Shown here piece by piece: positions 22,673 through 35,317 of a stretch of DNA of 64,000 nucleotides. Within the stretch, counting starts at the first letter, position 1. The number at the start of each line of letters is the position of its first letter. Source of the stretch: Allodiplogaster sudhausi (taxonomy: Eukaryota; Nematoda; Chromadorea; Rhabditida; Diplogasteridae). The position numbers and the translations under genes are program-made. The stretch covers positions 190,303-254,302 of the forward strand of contig CALZFC010000154.1 in assembly GCA_945643635.1 (NCBI GenBank), written 5' to 3'. Under the pieces are notes generated by a model, which worked only from the letters and a program-made list of their open reading frames with translations, was not told the origin of the DNA and did not search any database.

Positions 22673-23986
22673 TTATTTTTCAACGAGAATTTTAAGGACG
22701 ACTGCGAGTAGCGCGATGACTTCGAAGAGAAAGCACACGCAGAGTGCGAGGAGAATGCCGCCAAAACAGCCGAGGATCGACAGGAACCGTGAGAACTGCA
22801 ATTTGGTTTTATAATAAAATTATGATTTAAATTTCCAGCCAATCACTAAAGCACCGTCATTGCTCGCTCTTCGACAAAATCACGTGTGTTCTCCTGAAGA
22901 GCCAAGACGATGCTTACGAGAATGACGTCAGCGTCTCCCGCAGTAGAAATGCTCGTCTTCTGGAAATCAGATTTTGATTGTCTGATTCCCAGTCGGGATA
23001 TTAGATTTAAAGGAGAGCGATCATCGAAAAATAATTAATGCAGATTCGAATTGCCGCGGCTGCCCATGGGAGAAAGCACTCTTATTCTCGCGTTCTTCTT
23101 TGCAGGACGCAAAAACCCATTGCGTGAAAATAGAACGAATGGGAATGCGAAGGGCCGCGGCAGTTGAAAGCTCACATAATTTAACGATAGTCCTCTTTAG
23201 ATAACTCGAAAAATATAGCTAACTGAAAGTGTGCCCTTTGAAACGGCCACGTTGTACTGAGAGAAGCGGCAAGGCTGACGGCACCTCTGCGCGCACTCTG
23301 GCCACGATGCGTAGTTCTCTCCTTGGGCGGACAGCGTGGATAAGATGCAGGAGACTATATAGAATACTACCAATGTTCTTCAATGTTCTGTATGTCTGGG
23401 TTGGGTCCAAAGATAAGAAGAAATACCCTGGCTAACTCCACAGGCTGTCGCAGAAGCTGGTAGCTGATAAGTGGCATCCATGCAGCCGCATTCTTGCTGC
23501 AGCACGTCCTGGTAGCACGAGCGGTAGCAGCCCTGACCGTATTTTGAGTTTTTTTCTCTCAATTATAATATACAATAGGTAAGATCTATTCTGGAATTAT
23601 AGAATAGTTCTGGGAAGAGCATTTGTATGAAAACAAACATCAAAAACTGTGATAAGACCTCGAGTGTGAATTCGCCCGGGTAGTAGGAATGAGCTCGGCG
23701 GCCATTTGTTAGCTTGCCATCAGAATGAGCGCAGACATCTCTTGATGTGGTGGACAAGAGATTATAGTCATTCTGCAAGAATATGAGATACACTAAACTG
23801 AATTGGAGCTGATCTTTCCCAATGAGTAAATTTAAACTACTATATGTATGTATATATCGTTTTGATTCAGAATATATAAAAAAAAACAATAAAAATAGTA
23901 CGGCCGAGATTGTGAGACGAAAACTTTTCCACGACGCCTCGACGACGACTCTAAATTAGTTAAAAATTGTTTGCAAGTATTATATT

Positions 23987-24037
<51 letters not shown>

Positions 24038-27000
24038 CATTTGTACATCATATACATATATAATGTTAAATATCTCACGCTGTGCTGTCGGCCAGTATGA
24101 CAGTGTCCGTTGCGTGGACAAAGACACGTACAGAAGCGGTGTCTGTCCACGGAAAGTATTCAGACTGATTAATCGACAGACCCGTGAAGATGCCTATGGA
24201 ACGCACATTTTCACTCATTAATCTTTGTTTAGTAATTACCCCTGAAAAAAAGACCAAATCACCGACCTCCGCGACTTCCGGTCATGCGAGTTCGATAGAA
24301 GAAGCTCTCGTTGAAATAATTAAAAGTAAAGCAGTTGCCCATGGATGGATCGAAGGAGGAAGAAAGTGAGCTATGTTATTAAACATTGCTTTAATTATCG
24401 CATTTTTATTATATATAATAAACATTGTCTAACGATAAGATAAAGTGGCAAAGATAGCGCTTGAGTGCTGACCTAACGGGTATCTCTTTACGTTCGTAGC
24501 TGAAGAAACGGAAGATATCCGAGGCATCCCATGAGAATGCCGAGAGCTGTTCCGAAGAGTAGTTGGCCAGCATAGAAGGCAGCAGAACTGTCATGGCAGC
24601 CGAATTGCTGCCCGATTGGTCGACAGTCTAATCGTCTTTGATTTGTTTCGTCAGAAGCAGCTTTCTGCCATATTATTACCACTTACAATTAGCACAATAC
24701 CCACTATTAACCATTTTTTTTTCTATCTCAAACTTCGTTTACGACGTTGAAGAAATCGAAAGTAAACCTGCGTAATGATGTTCACGCCATCATCCCCGTA
24801 GGTTGTATTGAGAAGCGAAATAGTTGATAATGCTAAAGTGAAGTATGCACATATGTATGTATGTATGCACATAAGTATGTATGTACATGAATATCGAATG
24901 TTGCAAACGAGCAACTGTGGCTAGCATATTGTAAAAATAGCCAAAAAAATAAAGAGAGAGAAACCACATTTTATTTAGTTGACACTGTCTTATACGAATA
25001 TTTGAAGGCGATTATAGCATAGCCTCACAATCCTCCCTTTGCGTCCTTTTTTTCTAGGCTTACGATATTCGCAGTATTGTCCTGTGCGCGTTGGTGAGCA
25101 TTAACAAATGGTTTCGTATGTTTCCGTGAGGTTGCAAGTCGCCGTCGGGTCAGCCACGACACACTTGTTCTCATAGAGATTCCCGTCGCTCTCGATGTAG
25201 CCGCCACAATCTAAAATATTTATAAAATTACGACCTTACATAATGTATCGCTTTAGTCTGCAACCTTTTTCTGCAAGAAAGTCTTTTGTTAACTTCTTAC
25301 CCAACACTGTCGCGGATGTTGTGCTAATGGAAGTGGCGGAAGAGGTGTTCGTAGATGTCGTAGGAGCATCTGTGACGTTCACCATTGCCGTACTCGTAGA
25401 TTCTGACAAGTTTCAAAATATTTATTCTACTCGCTAGTTAAAAATAAATCGAATGCATGTCAGACAAGGTCAATTTAAAAAATTTCAGTATATTCCACAC
25501 TACAGTCCCCGAATTATGCACATGAACCTGTTGATGCTCCACTTGAACTGGCAGCCGAAGAAGTAGATATTGCTGCAGTTGTGGTTCCAGTAGTAGTGAC
25601 CAGAGGCAGAGCCGTATCTAGAATGGTCATCAATCCATTGTTCTCTACGTTTGGGAACAGTCATACCGTACGACGTTGAAACCAGGGAGGTGCTGGAGGA
25701 CGACGCTGAAGATGTTCCCTGCGATGCGGTGAAAGTCGAAGTCGTGTAAAGTGCTGTCGTGGTCGTTCCCGCCGCACTCTTTTCCGTTGTGGCCGTTTCC
25801 TTCGCAGTCGTTTCTATGGTCGTAGTTTCCGTGGTTGTAATTTTCGTGGTTGTAGTTTCCGTTGTTGTTGTCGTAGAGGTCGTCGTGGCTAAAGATTAGT
25901 TAATCTTCTCGCTGATACTACTAGAACCTTTCAGTCAAATTCGCTGGTAAACGAAGAGAAAAGGACAATACTCGGAACGGTGCACGTTGCCTCTGGATTG
26001 AAGCCTGTATTCCGCCCAGTGTCATCAAAACGATAAAAGTTGTAGTAATCGCCCAAGTAGCAGCTTGCAGTCGGCGAAGTCGTAACCCAGGAGCCGCTAT
26101 CGAGTAACACCTGGAAATTACCGTATCCAACCTATAACGGCCCGAATGAGCAAGACAACTTAAATTAGCCAGAGAGCCAAATTAATCGACATATACTACC
26201 AGTTATTTTCTATAAGGAAATCGGGGCTTTTTCTCCATTCATTTCCATTGCCTGACCAGCAGCTGACTGCTAGCCGGGCACGAGACGGTACTGCACGGGT
26301 TCTCCGCATTCTGCTGCACCAAGGAGGAGTCGCATGAGTAGCCTGAGGGGCAGCTCGAGGATATCGTCATTGGATTGCAGCTGCGGCAGTAGCCGATTCT
26401 ACCTTATTAAGACAAAGACAACTAAGAAAAGGTGGTATATATGTAAATATAAATTGTATGCTCAAGAAAATATCTGCATATTTCACCTCAGTTTGTTTTG
26501 GTTTTAATTTTGTCTAAACCAGGTCGATTTCACTGTCTCTCCCTACTTCCGCCTCCTTTTCTCTCTTACTCCATTTGCTAGTATCGTTCGCGGTGACGCA
26601 TGTACAGGAAATTGGGTAGTAGAGCAAGACAGCCGTGCTGTCTAGACCTGCGCCATCGAAGACGATCCAGGTATTCTAAACATTACGGCTCATTTATTGT
26701 AGAATAATACATTTTAGCGGAAATCTGATACGAGCTAATTTTTTGCCTAAATATTTTATCTTTTTCGATCGGACAGATTCAATCAATCTCCGTCAACAAG
26801 TGACTAGAAAAGATCCGAGCAGCAACCAACATTATCCTGACAGACCGGCACGCCAGAGATGTCGTTGCCGCGTGAGTCTTGCTATAAGAAGGGGATTTTA
26901 AAACTACTTTAGCCTCCTTGACGTAGGATATAACCTTGATGACTACCCGCTTTTTCCCGTTAATTTGGAATTCTTTCACATTTAGCTTTCTGATATGTAC

Positions 27001-27410
27001 GATAATATGTAGTAAAAAATATTCATAAAATAACTGAATTAGAAATCAAAATAAAGAATGAAAATATGTCCGACACATCTGAGGTAGCCGACGCTGCAGA
27101 GGAACATCCGGCGAACATCGGGCGTCTGCGTGAAGCACGCCGAGCCGTCGTGGGCGACCGAGACCGACAGCGAGCAGGACGGGTCGGTGCAGCCCTGTTG
27201 GCCTGGAGAAGAAGAGAAAGAAAGAGAAACATGACCAATTAAGTCCGCTGAATTGAATTATGCTCATGATATTCTCTAAAATGGTAAAAGAGGCGAATCA
27301 GGGAGGGTTGAGCCTAGCAACATGACGAAAAGTAAAATAGCAACACTCCTTTGCTTCTTACCGTCGGCTGTATTGATGATCAATATGAGCGCAGCAACAA
27401 GACGCGTCAT
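22673..27410 (-). CDS. egas-like DEG/ENaC channel with Cys-rich and EGF ectodomain (copy B)
   Basis: Tandem paralogue of copy A with the same exon order. The start exon near 27410 gives MTRLVAALILIINTADG (signal peptide), joined in phase to QQGCTDPSCSLSVSVAH. Modules follow in the same order: VPVCQDNVGCCSDLF, ISCTCVTANDTS, GYCRSCNPMTISSSCPSGYS, SCYLGDYYNFYRFDD, a long Thr/Ser-rich linker (about 25900-25300), and an EGF module about 25210-25065 (CGGYIESDGNLYENKC...RTGQYCEY). The ASC region has DPSMGNCFTFNYFN, QNDYNLLSTTSRDVC, CYRSCYQDVLQQECGCMDAT and CAQRCRQPCRFSQYNVAVSK. TM2 reads FGGILLALCVCFLFEVIALL: where copy A has G-L-S, this copy has A-L-C, so the selectivity-filter serine is lost. It ends ILVEK at 22673. 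A non-conducting or altered-selectivity subunit is possible (inference). Confidence 0.75.
23997..24040. repeat. (TA)n dinucleotide tract
   Basis: About 40 bp of alternating TA in an intron of egas copy B. Confidence 0.9.
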
Positions 27411-27419
27411 GTAGTAGCT

Positions 27420-29215
27420 AAAAATTAATCCGAATTATTTTAACTTTCGGACCATAGAGGATTAGAGGTGACACTTAAAAAAAGCGCTAGCATATTGCAT
27501 AAAAAACGAAATGGGGTGCGAGTGAGAAATTTAGCTTTGATGCAGTTCTTGGCGCACATAAAGTCCAAGCGTTTCATGGGTTCGTTTGTGCTCAAGCAAC
27601 CTTCAATCACGTGCGAGATAAAAACAATGCCTTAGAATAAAGAAGTTTGAAAAGAAAGCTATCCAAAAATTATTCACACAAAAATCGAATCTCTATAGAT
27701 TTAAAAGAGTCAACAAATTAATCTTCAATTCGCGCCTTTTTGCCCGACACAAGCGCGAGAGAGTATGTGATTTAGAGAGACGCGACTACAGTGGCCAGGA
27801 AAATTCAAATAGATTACTATGAAGTTTCGTTTTCTCTTTTTTTTTTGGGAAATTTGATTATCTTTCGTCAAAGCATCTAAGGTCGTCATGTTTGGTGGAA
27901 TGCATCTGATAGGGACTGCAGTCTTCAAAGATGTGGCCATTTCGTCTTTCTCGGCTGCTAACCCTTCTGTTCGCTCACGACTCCATGGCAGCATGTGGTT
28001 GCTGCTAACTGTTTGTGTCTCCTTCCGTAGGCTTGTCTTGTGATGCTTCCTTTCTTTCGTCCTCTCAAGGTCTTGCGCTTTTGTTTTGTCCTGCAATTTG
28101 CAGCAGAAATGAAAGATGCCCAACATGCAGACATCGGAAGCAAAGTCCTCTCTGCATAGGAAAACAGAACGAAAATTTGCGAACATTTTGAGGATATTTT
28201 GCAGAAAATGCCGAAATGAAAACATGAAGTCATTGCGTCATTTGCTCCCAGTCTAGACACTCTTTCTCTCCCTCTCATACTTCGGCAATCTCTTAAGAAA
28301 AAAACTTCAAATAAAATCTTTCCGAAATACAGTTGCGCATTCAATATGTTTAAAGTTTTAAACATGTTGGAAACAACTTTCTTTCGAACAAGTTCGTAAC
28401 AGAAGAATGGGAAATTAGTCAGCCTATTCACATATTTTCTAACATGTATCCAGCTTGTGATCACTTATTCGCTTGTGTACACAAGTTATAGGGCAAAACT
28501 TCAGCACTTTTCAACGATTTATTTTGGGTTTTAATTCCTCTGAAAGACCCTTTGGTAAGAAGAGAGAGAATAAAAGCAACAACACAGCGATGGGAAAGGA
28601 TAGCATTTTTATATAATTGTATAATGCATACACCATTGCAGTATAATAAGCTATCGAAAATTCTGCTGCTCAAGCAATCATTATGGGCAAAACACGGAGA
28701 AAGTAGTATGTTAATTGCATAGGACAATTTGTATTGAGCTCGCTCATGTTGCTCTCCCGCAGGCCCCCAAACCCCCCACATTTCCTTTCCTTCAAAGCAC
28801 GGCCTGCCGGGGAAATTATGCACTTTGTGAATTTGAACAAAATCAAAAATACTCAGAAATTTTGAAGGTTATCTTCATATCTAGCTCATTGTCATTATTT
28901 ATACTGTCATCAAAGACGCGCCTCTTCTCTCTTCTGGTTCATTCTTAAGACAGAATTACATATTTGTGTAGATATGCTTATACATATTTACATACAAATT
29001 TATCTCCTCATTTTGGTATTTTTTTCAATATTAATATCACAGCTGCTGTAATTTTTTTTTGAAATTCTCTTATGGTCAGATGAAAATAGAAGACAGACTT
29101 TATATATACACAGAAGTTGTTCAATATTTATGTGCACTCCATATGGCACGTATTAATACAGTATGCGGAATCGCTGCCTGCCAACTGCGAGGCAGTCCGT
29201 TAAAGTAAGGGACAT
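27420..29215. other. intergenic, overlapping orphan frames
   Basis: Two overlapping minus frames of about 167 codons (27725-28225 and 27958-28464) have no recognisable domains. A 120-codon minus frame at 28461-28823 contains a segment homologous to the small Cys peptide gene at 35318 and is listed separately. Confidence 0.3.
28590..28720 (-). pseudogene. relative of the small Cys peptide gene at 35.3 kb
   Basis: Minus-strand reading YAINILLSPCFAHNDC then LSSRIFDSL aligns with SPCYVHYDC / LTSRVFDC at 35.3 kb, at DNA level too (TTGA.CAGCAGA.T.TT.GA is shared). C-x5-C spacing is kept. Flanking residues differ and no signal peptide precedes it, so it is probably a decayed or differently spliced copy. 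Confidence 0.4.
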
Positions 29216-29267
29216 TCAATTAAAGTATGTGAAAGAATATGAGATCACGAGATCATAATGACGACGT

Positions 29268-29701
29268 CTATCCTTGGTAATCGCCGAAACCGCCCTGGCC
29301 AGCACCACCGCCGAATCCTCCTTGGTTGAATCCGCCTCCTTGGTTGAATCCGCCTCCCTGGCCGAAGCCACCTTGGCCAAAGCCTCCTTGACCGACGCCT
29401 CCATGGCCAAAACCTCCTTGGTTGAATCCTCCTTGGTTGAACCCTCCTTGGTTAAATCCTCCGCCGGTGAATCCGCCACCGCCAAGACCACCGCGCGCAC
29501 CATAACCTATTGAAGAAATGATAATTCAAATGTATTTTATTTTATTTTTTAATACAAATAATAACGATAAGAATTTCTCTTCTCGATCGAAAAGAAAAGA
29601 GTGCAACCTCCTCCTCCGCCGATGCCGGCCGGTCTACCGTAGCCCGCGGACGCGAGCGCGATGACGGCAGCAATTGCGACAAGAAGTCGGAGAAGAATCA
29701 T
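29268..29701 (-). CDS. secreted glycine-rich repeat protein
   Basis: Two exons, 29701-29608 and 29506-29268, join in phase at a Gly codon for a 110-residue product. The N-terminus MILLRLLVAIAAVIALASA is a clear signal peptide with an ASA cleavage site. The mature part is almost all Gly-rich: GYGRPAGIGGGGG, then six or more repeats of the type GGFNQGG, GGFGQGG or GGFGHGG, ending AGQGGFGDYQG. Small Gly-rich secreted proteins in nematodes are cuticle or antimicrobial-type (caenacin/GRSP-like); which applies here is not visible. It stands alone. Confidence 0.85.
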
Positions 29702-29704
29702 TCT

Positions 29705-31180
29705 CAGAGTGTTGGGAGAGCGCGAGTGGCTGGCTGTCTTGCCTTCTCTAGTCAGGCGGGAAACGCTTGTCTTTTATCCAAGACACAGCCATTACGCGTT
29801 CGGCTATTAATGACACCGCTCTCAAATTGGCGACCCGTTTAAGCGAATCCTAATTGTTTCTGCCGTCTCGCAGTTGTCTGTGCTCTCTCGCTCTCTCTAT
29901 CTCTCCCTCTCTCTCTCGCTCTCTCTCACTCTCGCTCTTGAACCGCAGCCATCTCAATAGGATAGCAGCCTCTCTTGTTCACCTTCCAACTTATCATATT
30001 CTCTCTATATTCTCATGAGATCTATCGCTCTTTCTTCTCTCTCCTGTGTCCACTATTTTATTATCTTTTTTTCTTGATCATTTTCCATTCTTCACCTCTT
30101 GCTCAGCCCTTCTTTTCGCTTACGTACTGGAAGTAAGAATAAGAACGCAAACCTCAAGAAAACGTGAAACTAAACGAATGAACCGTGTAATCTGAAGGTC
30201 AATTTGAAATGACTGGCCATTAGTTCTTCTTTCGATACTGCTGCTATAAACTCGTTAACCTTTGCTCGAATGCAGACAACCTATTTCCTTCTTCTTCCGC
30301 TTTCAATAATGCCTGTCATTGTTGCATCCTGTGAAACAGCTCGACGATGCTCTCTACGAATCAGTTTGTCTTTTTATTGCTCTCTGATGATTCACAGCGA
30401 GAAGCTCACATCCTGAGTCGCTAAACTTGCTCACCCAAGTGGCCGAACGAACTGCTTTACATTTCGGACTCGGCCTTGCGTGACAAAGCAATCCCATGTT
30501 TGCCGAATGCAGACCAGCTGGCGAGATATTTCCGCGTGACAGAGCAAACAACGCATTTAGCAAAACACCGAGTAAGATTTGACTGCTGATAACCAACAGA
30601 GCAGTACGAATCACGTCATGAGGAACAAGAAACATTTAAGAACAAGATCCCAAAAAAATCAGGACCTCCTTTTTTTTAGCAATAGACTGACAATGTTGAT
30701 TCGATTGAAACTAGCTCTTTTGTTTTGTTAGCTAATCACATTATGATTGTCTAGTGCAAAGTTGAATTCTCTAACGATAGGTGTGCACCATGCGCTCGAT
30801 TGCATCACTCTGCCTTGTTGTAGGCTATCTTACACCCGAGTCGAGAATGGTGCAATTGAGTAGATCGAGTGAGGAAGTTAGAATGACCCCATTCAACATT
30901 CTTGATCGGCACTGCGTCGTCTCTCACTCAACGATCGTTGTCCCTAGAATTGATTCTTTTTCATAAAGCACAAAGTGCGAAAACATCTCATTTGCCTTGC
31001 ATCTCATGTGTGGGATTTATCAGAGTCTGACAAATTTGGGATTTGTTAGAGTCTTCTTAATACCACAAAATATGCTTTACCTGGCGACTAATGCAATTGA
31101 CTTGTAGACAAACGAACACATTCAATTGTTAACAGATCTTTTCCACCGCGAATCTGACTTGGGACGGTTTGCATGAAAAG
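29705..31180. other. intergenic, no gene supported
   Basis: Holds a CT tract at 29885-29940. A minus frame at 30354-30635 begins with a hydrophobic segment (ALLVISSQILLGVLLNALFAL) but has no recognisable content. Confidence 0.35.
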
Positions 31181-31185
31181 ATGTT

Positions 31186-31437
31186 GTGTTCGAGGCAAAG
31201 GAGTGGTACTTCGAAGGCGAATGTCAGCGTATACTTTCTACCATTTATGAGGAACGCGCGGGAATGAAGATTGGTAAAGTTATAAATTGCTTAATAGTAA
31301 TTGATGTTTTCAATTATACTTCAGAAATGTTTTCAGACGCCAAAGATGAGCTCGTCTCGTCGCATTTCCATCGCGCGACGGATTACATCGGCAAGCTAAC
31401 CCTCCGGAGACTCGTCTACCCCACTTTCAAAGCCTGA
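31186..31437 (+). CDS. unknown small protein, possibly terminal exons
   Basis: Exon 31186-31272 (MFEAKEWYFEGECQRILSTI...) ends G|GTAAAG. It joins in phase after TTTTCAG at 31336 to DAKDELVSSHFHRATDYIGK, ending YPTFKA stop at 31437, for about 62 residues. The reading is also open just upstream of the ATG, so these may be the last exons of a longer gene. There is no recognisable domain, signal peptide or membrane segment. A polyadenylation-like AATAAA occurs about 135 bp downstream. Confidence 0.4.
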   Translation: MFEAKEWYFEGECQRILSTIYEERAGMKIGKVINCLIVIDVFNYTSEMFSDAKDELVSSHFHRATDYIGKLTLRRLVYPTFKA

Positions 31438-31663
31438 ATTAAGCAGTTTCCGGTCTGACTGTCCTTCTCTACCCCACCCTCTAATCCCTTTAACTTTTAA
31501 CTGCACTGATTCATACCTTATCAAATGTTATAGGCTATATTCTCTGTGTCATCACATCATTTTTGATTCATAAATAAATATATAGTTAAATAAATAGTAC
31601 GTTTGCACTTGTTAATAAAAAGAAGTAAACGGAAGCAAAACATCCATTGAGGCATTTATAGGC

Positions 31664-31975
31664 TTACCGGCTTAATGATAGCATGACCGAATGCGAGGAC
31701 AATGTTTGAAAGTCGATAGTTGCCGATGCTCGCGTGTGCTGGAGACTGGAGACAGGTCCATTTTGTGAAAATTGCTAGAGTGCTAGCTGTGACCATCACG
31801 GTCTCTTCTAACGGATGCAGCATCGAACAATGAAATATGTACTATACCTCTTTACATCGTAAATAGAAAAATGTTATGAGAGCCAATGTGAAGATGACCG
31901 ACGTGAGGATTAATGCCTCCTGTAGGACATTGAACATTATGTTCACACAGTCATTATGAATGTTATTCATGGGAA
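31664..31975 (-). pseudogene. inverted partial copy of the str receptor 5' exons
   Basis: Minus-strand homologue of 32240-32590. The first exon (about 31972-31850) is intact here and encodes a start and TM1: MNNIHNDCVNIMFNVL, then ALILTSVIFTLALITFFYL. The second exon reads MLHPLEETVMVTASTLAIF and SIGNYRL...AFGHAIIKP but lacks an in-frame block of 8 codons present in the plus copy (LLLAFSVS). Later str exons are absent on this strand. Confidence 0.6.
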
Positions 31976-32239
31976 TAAAAACAAATTTTATGTGGTTCTA
32001 CAAAGGTTCAGACACCATTTAGTATGGGGTCTCTATGTAGTATTAACGCATGCGGATTTATCATATTTGAGAGAATAATGAAGTGCTTAGGACATATTTC
32101 ATTCCTTTCTCTCATTGTTTTGCCAGACAAAGCCCGCACGGGTTACACTGGTGAATCAGCATTTTCATAGTGAATACAATACTAGAAAAGGAATCTAGTT
32201 GAATTTCCCCCGACCATTACTGTAATCGCGTCTCACTAA

Positions 32240-34696
32240 AACACATGTATTCACATTGACTATGTGGATATTAGGTTCAATGGTGCCTTATAGAAGGCAT
32301 TAATCCTCATGGCGACCATGCTCAGATTGGGCTTGTTCAAGATGTTTTTTGTATGTTCTGAATATACAATGTAAATAGGTATAGTATTTCATACAGGTGT
32401 TCGATGCTTCATCCATTAGAAGAGGCCTTGACGGTCACGGCTACCACTCTGGCCATCGGCACAAACGGCCTGCTCTCCAAGCGCCAGCACGCACGAGCAT
32501 CGGCAACTACCGCCTGCTGCTGCTCGCATTCTCCGTCTCGAACATGATTCTCGCACTCGGGCATGCTGTCATTAGGCCGGTAAGATTATAAATATATCTA
32601 TAACATGTTTATTTTGCTTCAGAATAATTTTTTGACAAATACATTAGATGAGTCCTCTTCAACCAATTCTCCCATCCATGTACGTTTTCTAGGTGGTACA
32701 CCTGGCAGAGAACAGCCTCATTTTTTTCTCGCAACTCGCTCCTCTACTTCTGGCGGGAAAGTGGCATGCACAATCTTCGTGTTTCTCTTCTATCAGACGT
32801 TCAGTCTGCTTGCGCTCCACTTTCTCTACCGATACAATGCCATTTGCGGGTGCTGATTGGCTATATTATGCTATAATATTTGCTATGTTATTAACATAAT
32901 ATTTTTCAAAAAATATATATATAAAAAGAATATGTACATACAAACGAATATTTTTTCGTTATTTTTCATGTACAGACCGTCCTGGCTACGATGGACAGGC
33001 GGCGTCCGCTTCTGGAAGCGTTGCGGGCTCATTGGAGCCGGCGCGCTCCTATTCAATGCACCTTTCACACTGCTCGCCAGTGTCGTCTGTGAGAAGACTC
33101 CATATGCTGAAGAGGTATACTTATGTATACTTTTACTTATACTTTATTCACGGTCACAAAAGTTGCACACTTTTAGCATACATACGATAGGAAGTATGAA
33201 GAATGGTGGTTCCGTTTTTCCACGAAGTAGTCTCCCTCGCCAATCATCATACATGCATCGGAATATAAAATATTACATCCTTTCTAACAAAAAAATATTA
33301 TACAAAACTAAAAGATAAAGAAGGATTATGGGAACAAATTGGCCAGTGCACATCTTTTAGACATTCGCCAAGCTTCCACTCAAGGAGTACTACGACTTGG
33401 ACGTCTTTCGTCACACCTACTTTGCCATCCTTGTAAAAGTAAATCCTTTTTTTTCTATCAATTATACAAACCATATTTTCTGTATTGTGCTGTCTTCAAC
33501 TTTTCAAGATACCCAACGCTAACGGAGACCTTGTGCTGAACACGATGATGCTGGCAGGGTTCGCAGTGAACAGCTTAATCGTGATCGGTTTGTTTTTATT
33601 TGGGGCTTATAGTTATGTTGCTTTGCTAATTGTAAGGCAACACAGGGATGCAGGAACTCACAATCACGAACACAAGTGTGAACGAGAAAAGGCAAGTGTT
33701 TATAAAAGCGACAGGGGCGCCATATACAATAGGGCTGGGAGATGGTGTACTTTCTTAAGGGCATAGGGAATAGTGCTGGACAGGTACATAGCTATGATAT
33801 CTTCTGGTGTGATATATGTATATATCTCAATCTACATTCATGACACATATGTTTTTTTTTCTTGTTCCTTCTCTTTTACACTACTATATTTTGTTTGCAC
33901 ACAGTCACCAGTGGCGTCATCATCTTTTGCATCGTCCAAATTCGGCACGCCTTCCGTACGATCCAACTATCGGACCGGACGCGCGAGCTGCATCGACAGC
34001 TCTTCACGGCGCTCCTCATCCAGGTACACAGCGACTGCTGCTTCTTCACAGTGACACTAGTTTGGCTGGCGAAGAACCTAAGAGCCTTCAACTGGATATC
34101 CCACATTTGGTCCACCAAAAATATATGTAATTAGGTCATTGTAAAAAAAACTAGACGGAAACAGGCTTTTTTTTTGCTTCAACAAAGATCATCCAGAAAA
34201 AAGACGGCTTTATTAACAACGCCTCGCCACCTCTTTTCAGACACTCATTCCGACCTTTTCTTATCTACCATTGGTCATGATTCTATGGGCAGCATTGACA
34301 GGTTTCCTGAATTTTTTTTGACGTTTTTGTTGTCATACAGGAATACCCCTTTTGCAGGCTTAAATCTTGGCAACACTGGCACTCTACTCGTCCGGCTCAC
34401 CGTTATCTTCCCGATCAGCGACCCCGTTATCGTCATTTACTTTGTGAGATGCCTGCGAGTGCAGGTGCGAGACGATATGCTCCTCGATATTTTAAACGAA
34501 TTTGGGTTTTAAAGAGAACTATAATTTTTTCAGTGCTTGATTGCGTGAATAAAAAACAATCTGCGCAATATATCAGGTCACCACTCGCATGTCGTCTCTA
34601 CTCAAATTCGCTAGAGCTCTGCTGAAGAGAAAACACGAGTCGATGGTGGCGCCTGAGGCAGCGTTCACGTCTACGAGTACTACTCTTGCCTCATAA
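32240..34696 (+). pseudogene. str-family 7TM chemoreceptor, apparently frameshifted
   Basis: Nematode STR-type GPCR, ciliated-neuron chemoreceptor class. Conserved pieces in order: IGNYRLLLLAFSVSN (32397-32580), VVHLAENSLIFFSQ, LLALHFLYRYNAIC, RPSWLRWTGGVRFW, ETFAKLPLKEYYDLDVF, LVLNTMMLAGFAVNSLIVI, GVIIFCIVQIRHAFRTIQLS, LHRQLFTALLIQTLIPTFSY, and FPISDPVIVIYFVRCLRVQ, with a final exon 34579-34696. Splice sites and phases are good from 32974 on. Lesions: the first exon (about 32240-32330) has an in-frame TAG where the inverted copy has CAG, the second exon needs a 2-nt shift before IGNYR, and the third needs a 1-nt shift near 32750. Either a young pseudogene or sequence errors. Confidence 0.65.
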
Positions 34697-34699
34697 TTA

Positions 34700-35310
34700 T
34701 ATGTAATCATTAATATTGGCTCATAATTGTATTATTATATAAATACGCTATCCATTTTGATATTGCATATAGCAGGCGAAATTTCAATTGATTTGCAATA
34801 ATCTCACAATTTGCAACTCTATCATTGTATTCAATGAAATAAATACTGAGATTCTCAGGTCAACTTTACGAGCTTTCTTTGTCTGTGCAAAATAAATGTC
34901 TAAAGAAAAGAGAATGAAACGTGCACTGGGTACATTCATACATTATTGTTCTCTCAAATGCGATAACTCTGTGTACTACATCCGTGAATATACATAGTAT
35001 ACGAAAAGCCATTTCATTGAAATTTTCCAGAATTGTTCCAGAATTGTACTATGAATGAGCACAATGGGCGCATCCGCTGAGTACATAAAAGTAGGCACGC
35101 GGTTACAGAGCATCCTTTTCTATCGCAAATCACGTCATTTGTATCCTTACCTCACTCATACCTAACAGGTGCTCTATGCTACCTCAAAATCGCAAGAGAC
35201 CATTTTACGTGCTGAAATAGTTTCAATACGGGAAGGATTGTAAATAAAATATATCCGTTCAGATTTTCCCTATAGACTTGCGTGAGTGGAAAAAAGTTAG
35301 AGAGGCTCTT
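34700..35310. other. intergenic, no gene recognised
   Basis: AT-rich spacer between the plus-strand str gene and the minus-strand small peptide gene. Nothing is supported. Confidence 0.4.
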
Positions 35311-35317
35311 CGAACTT

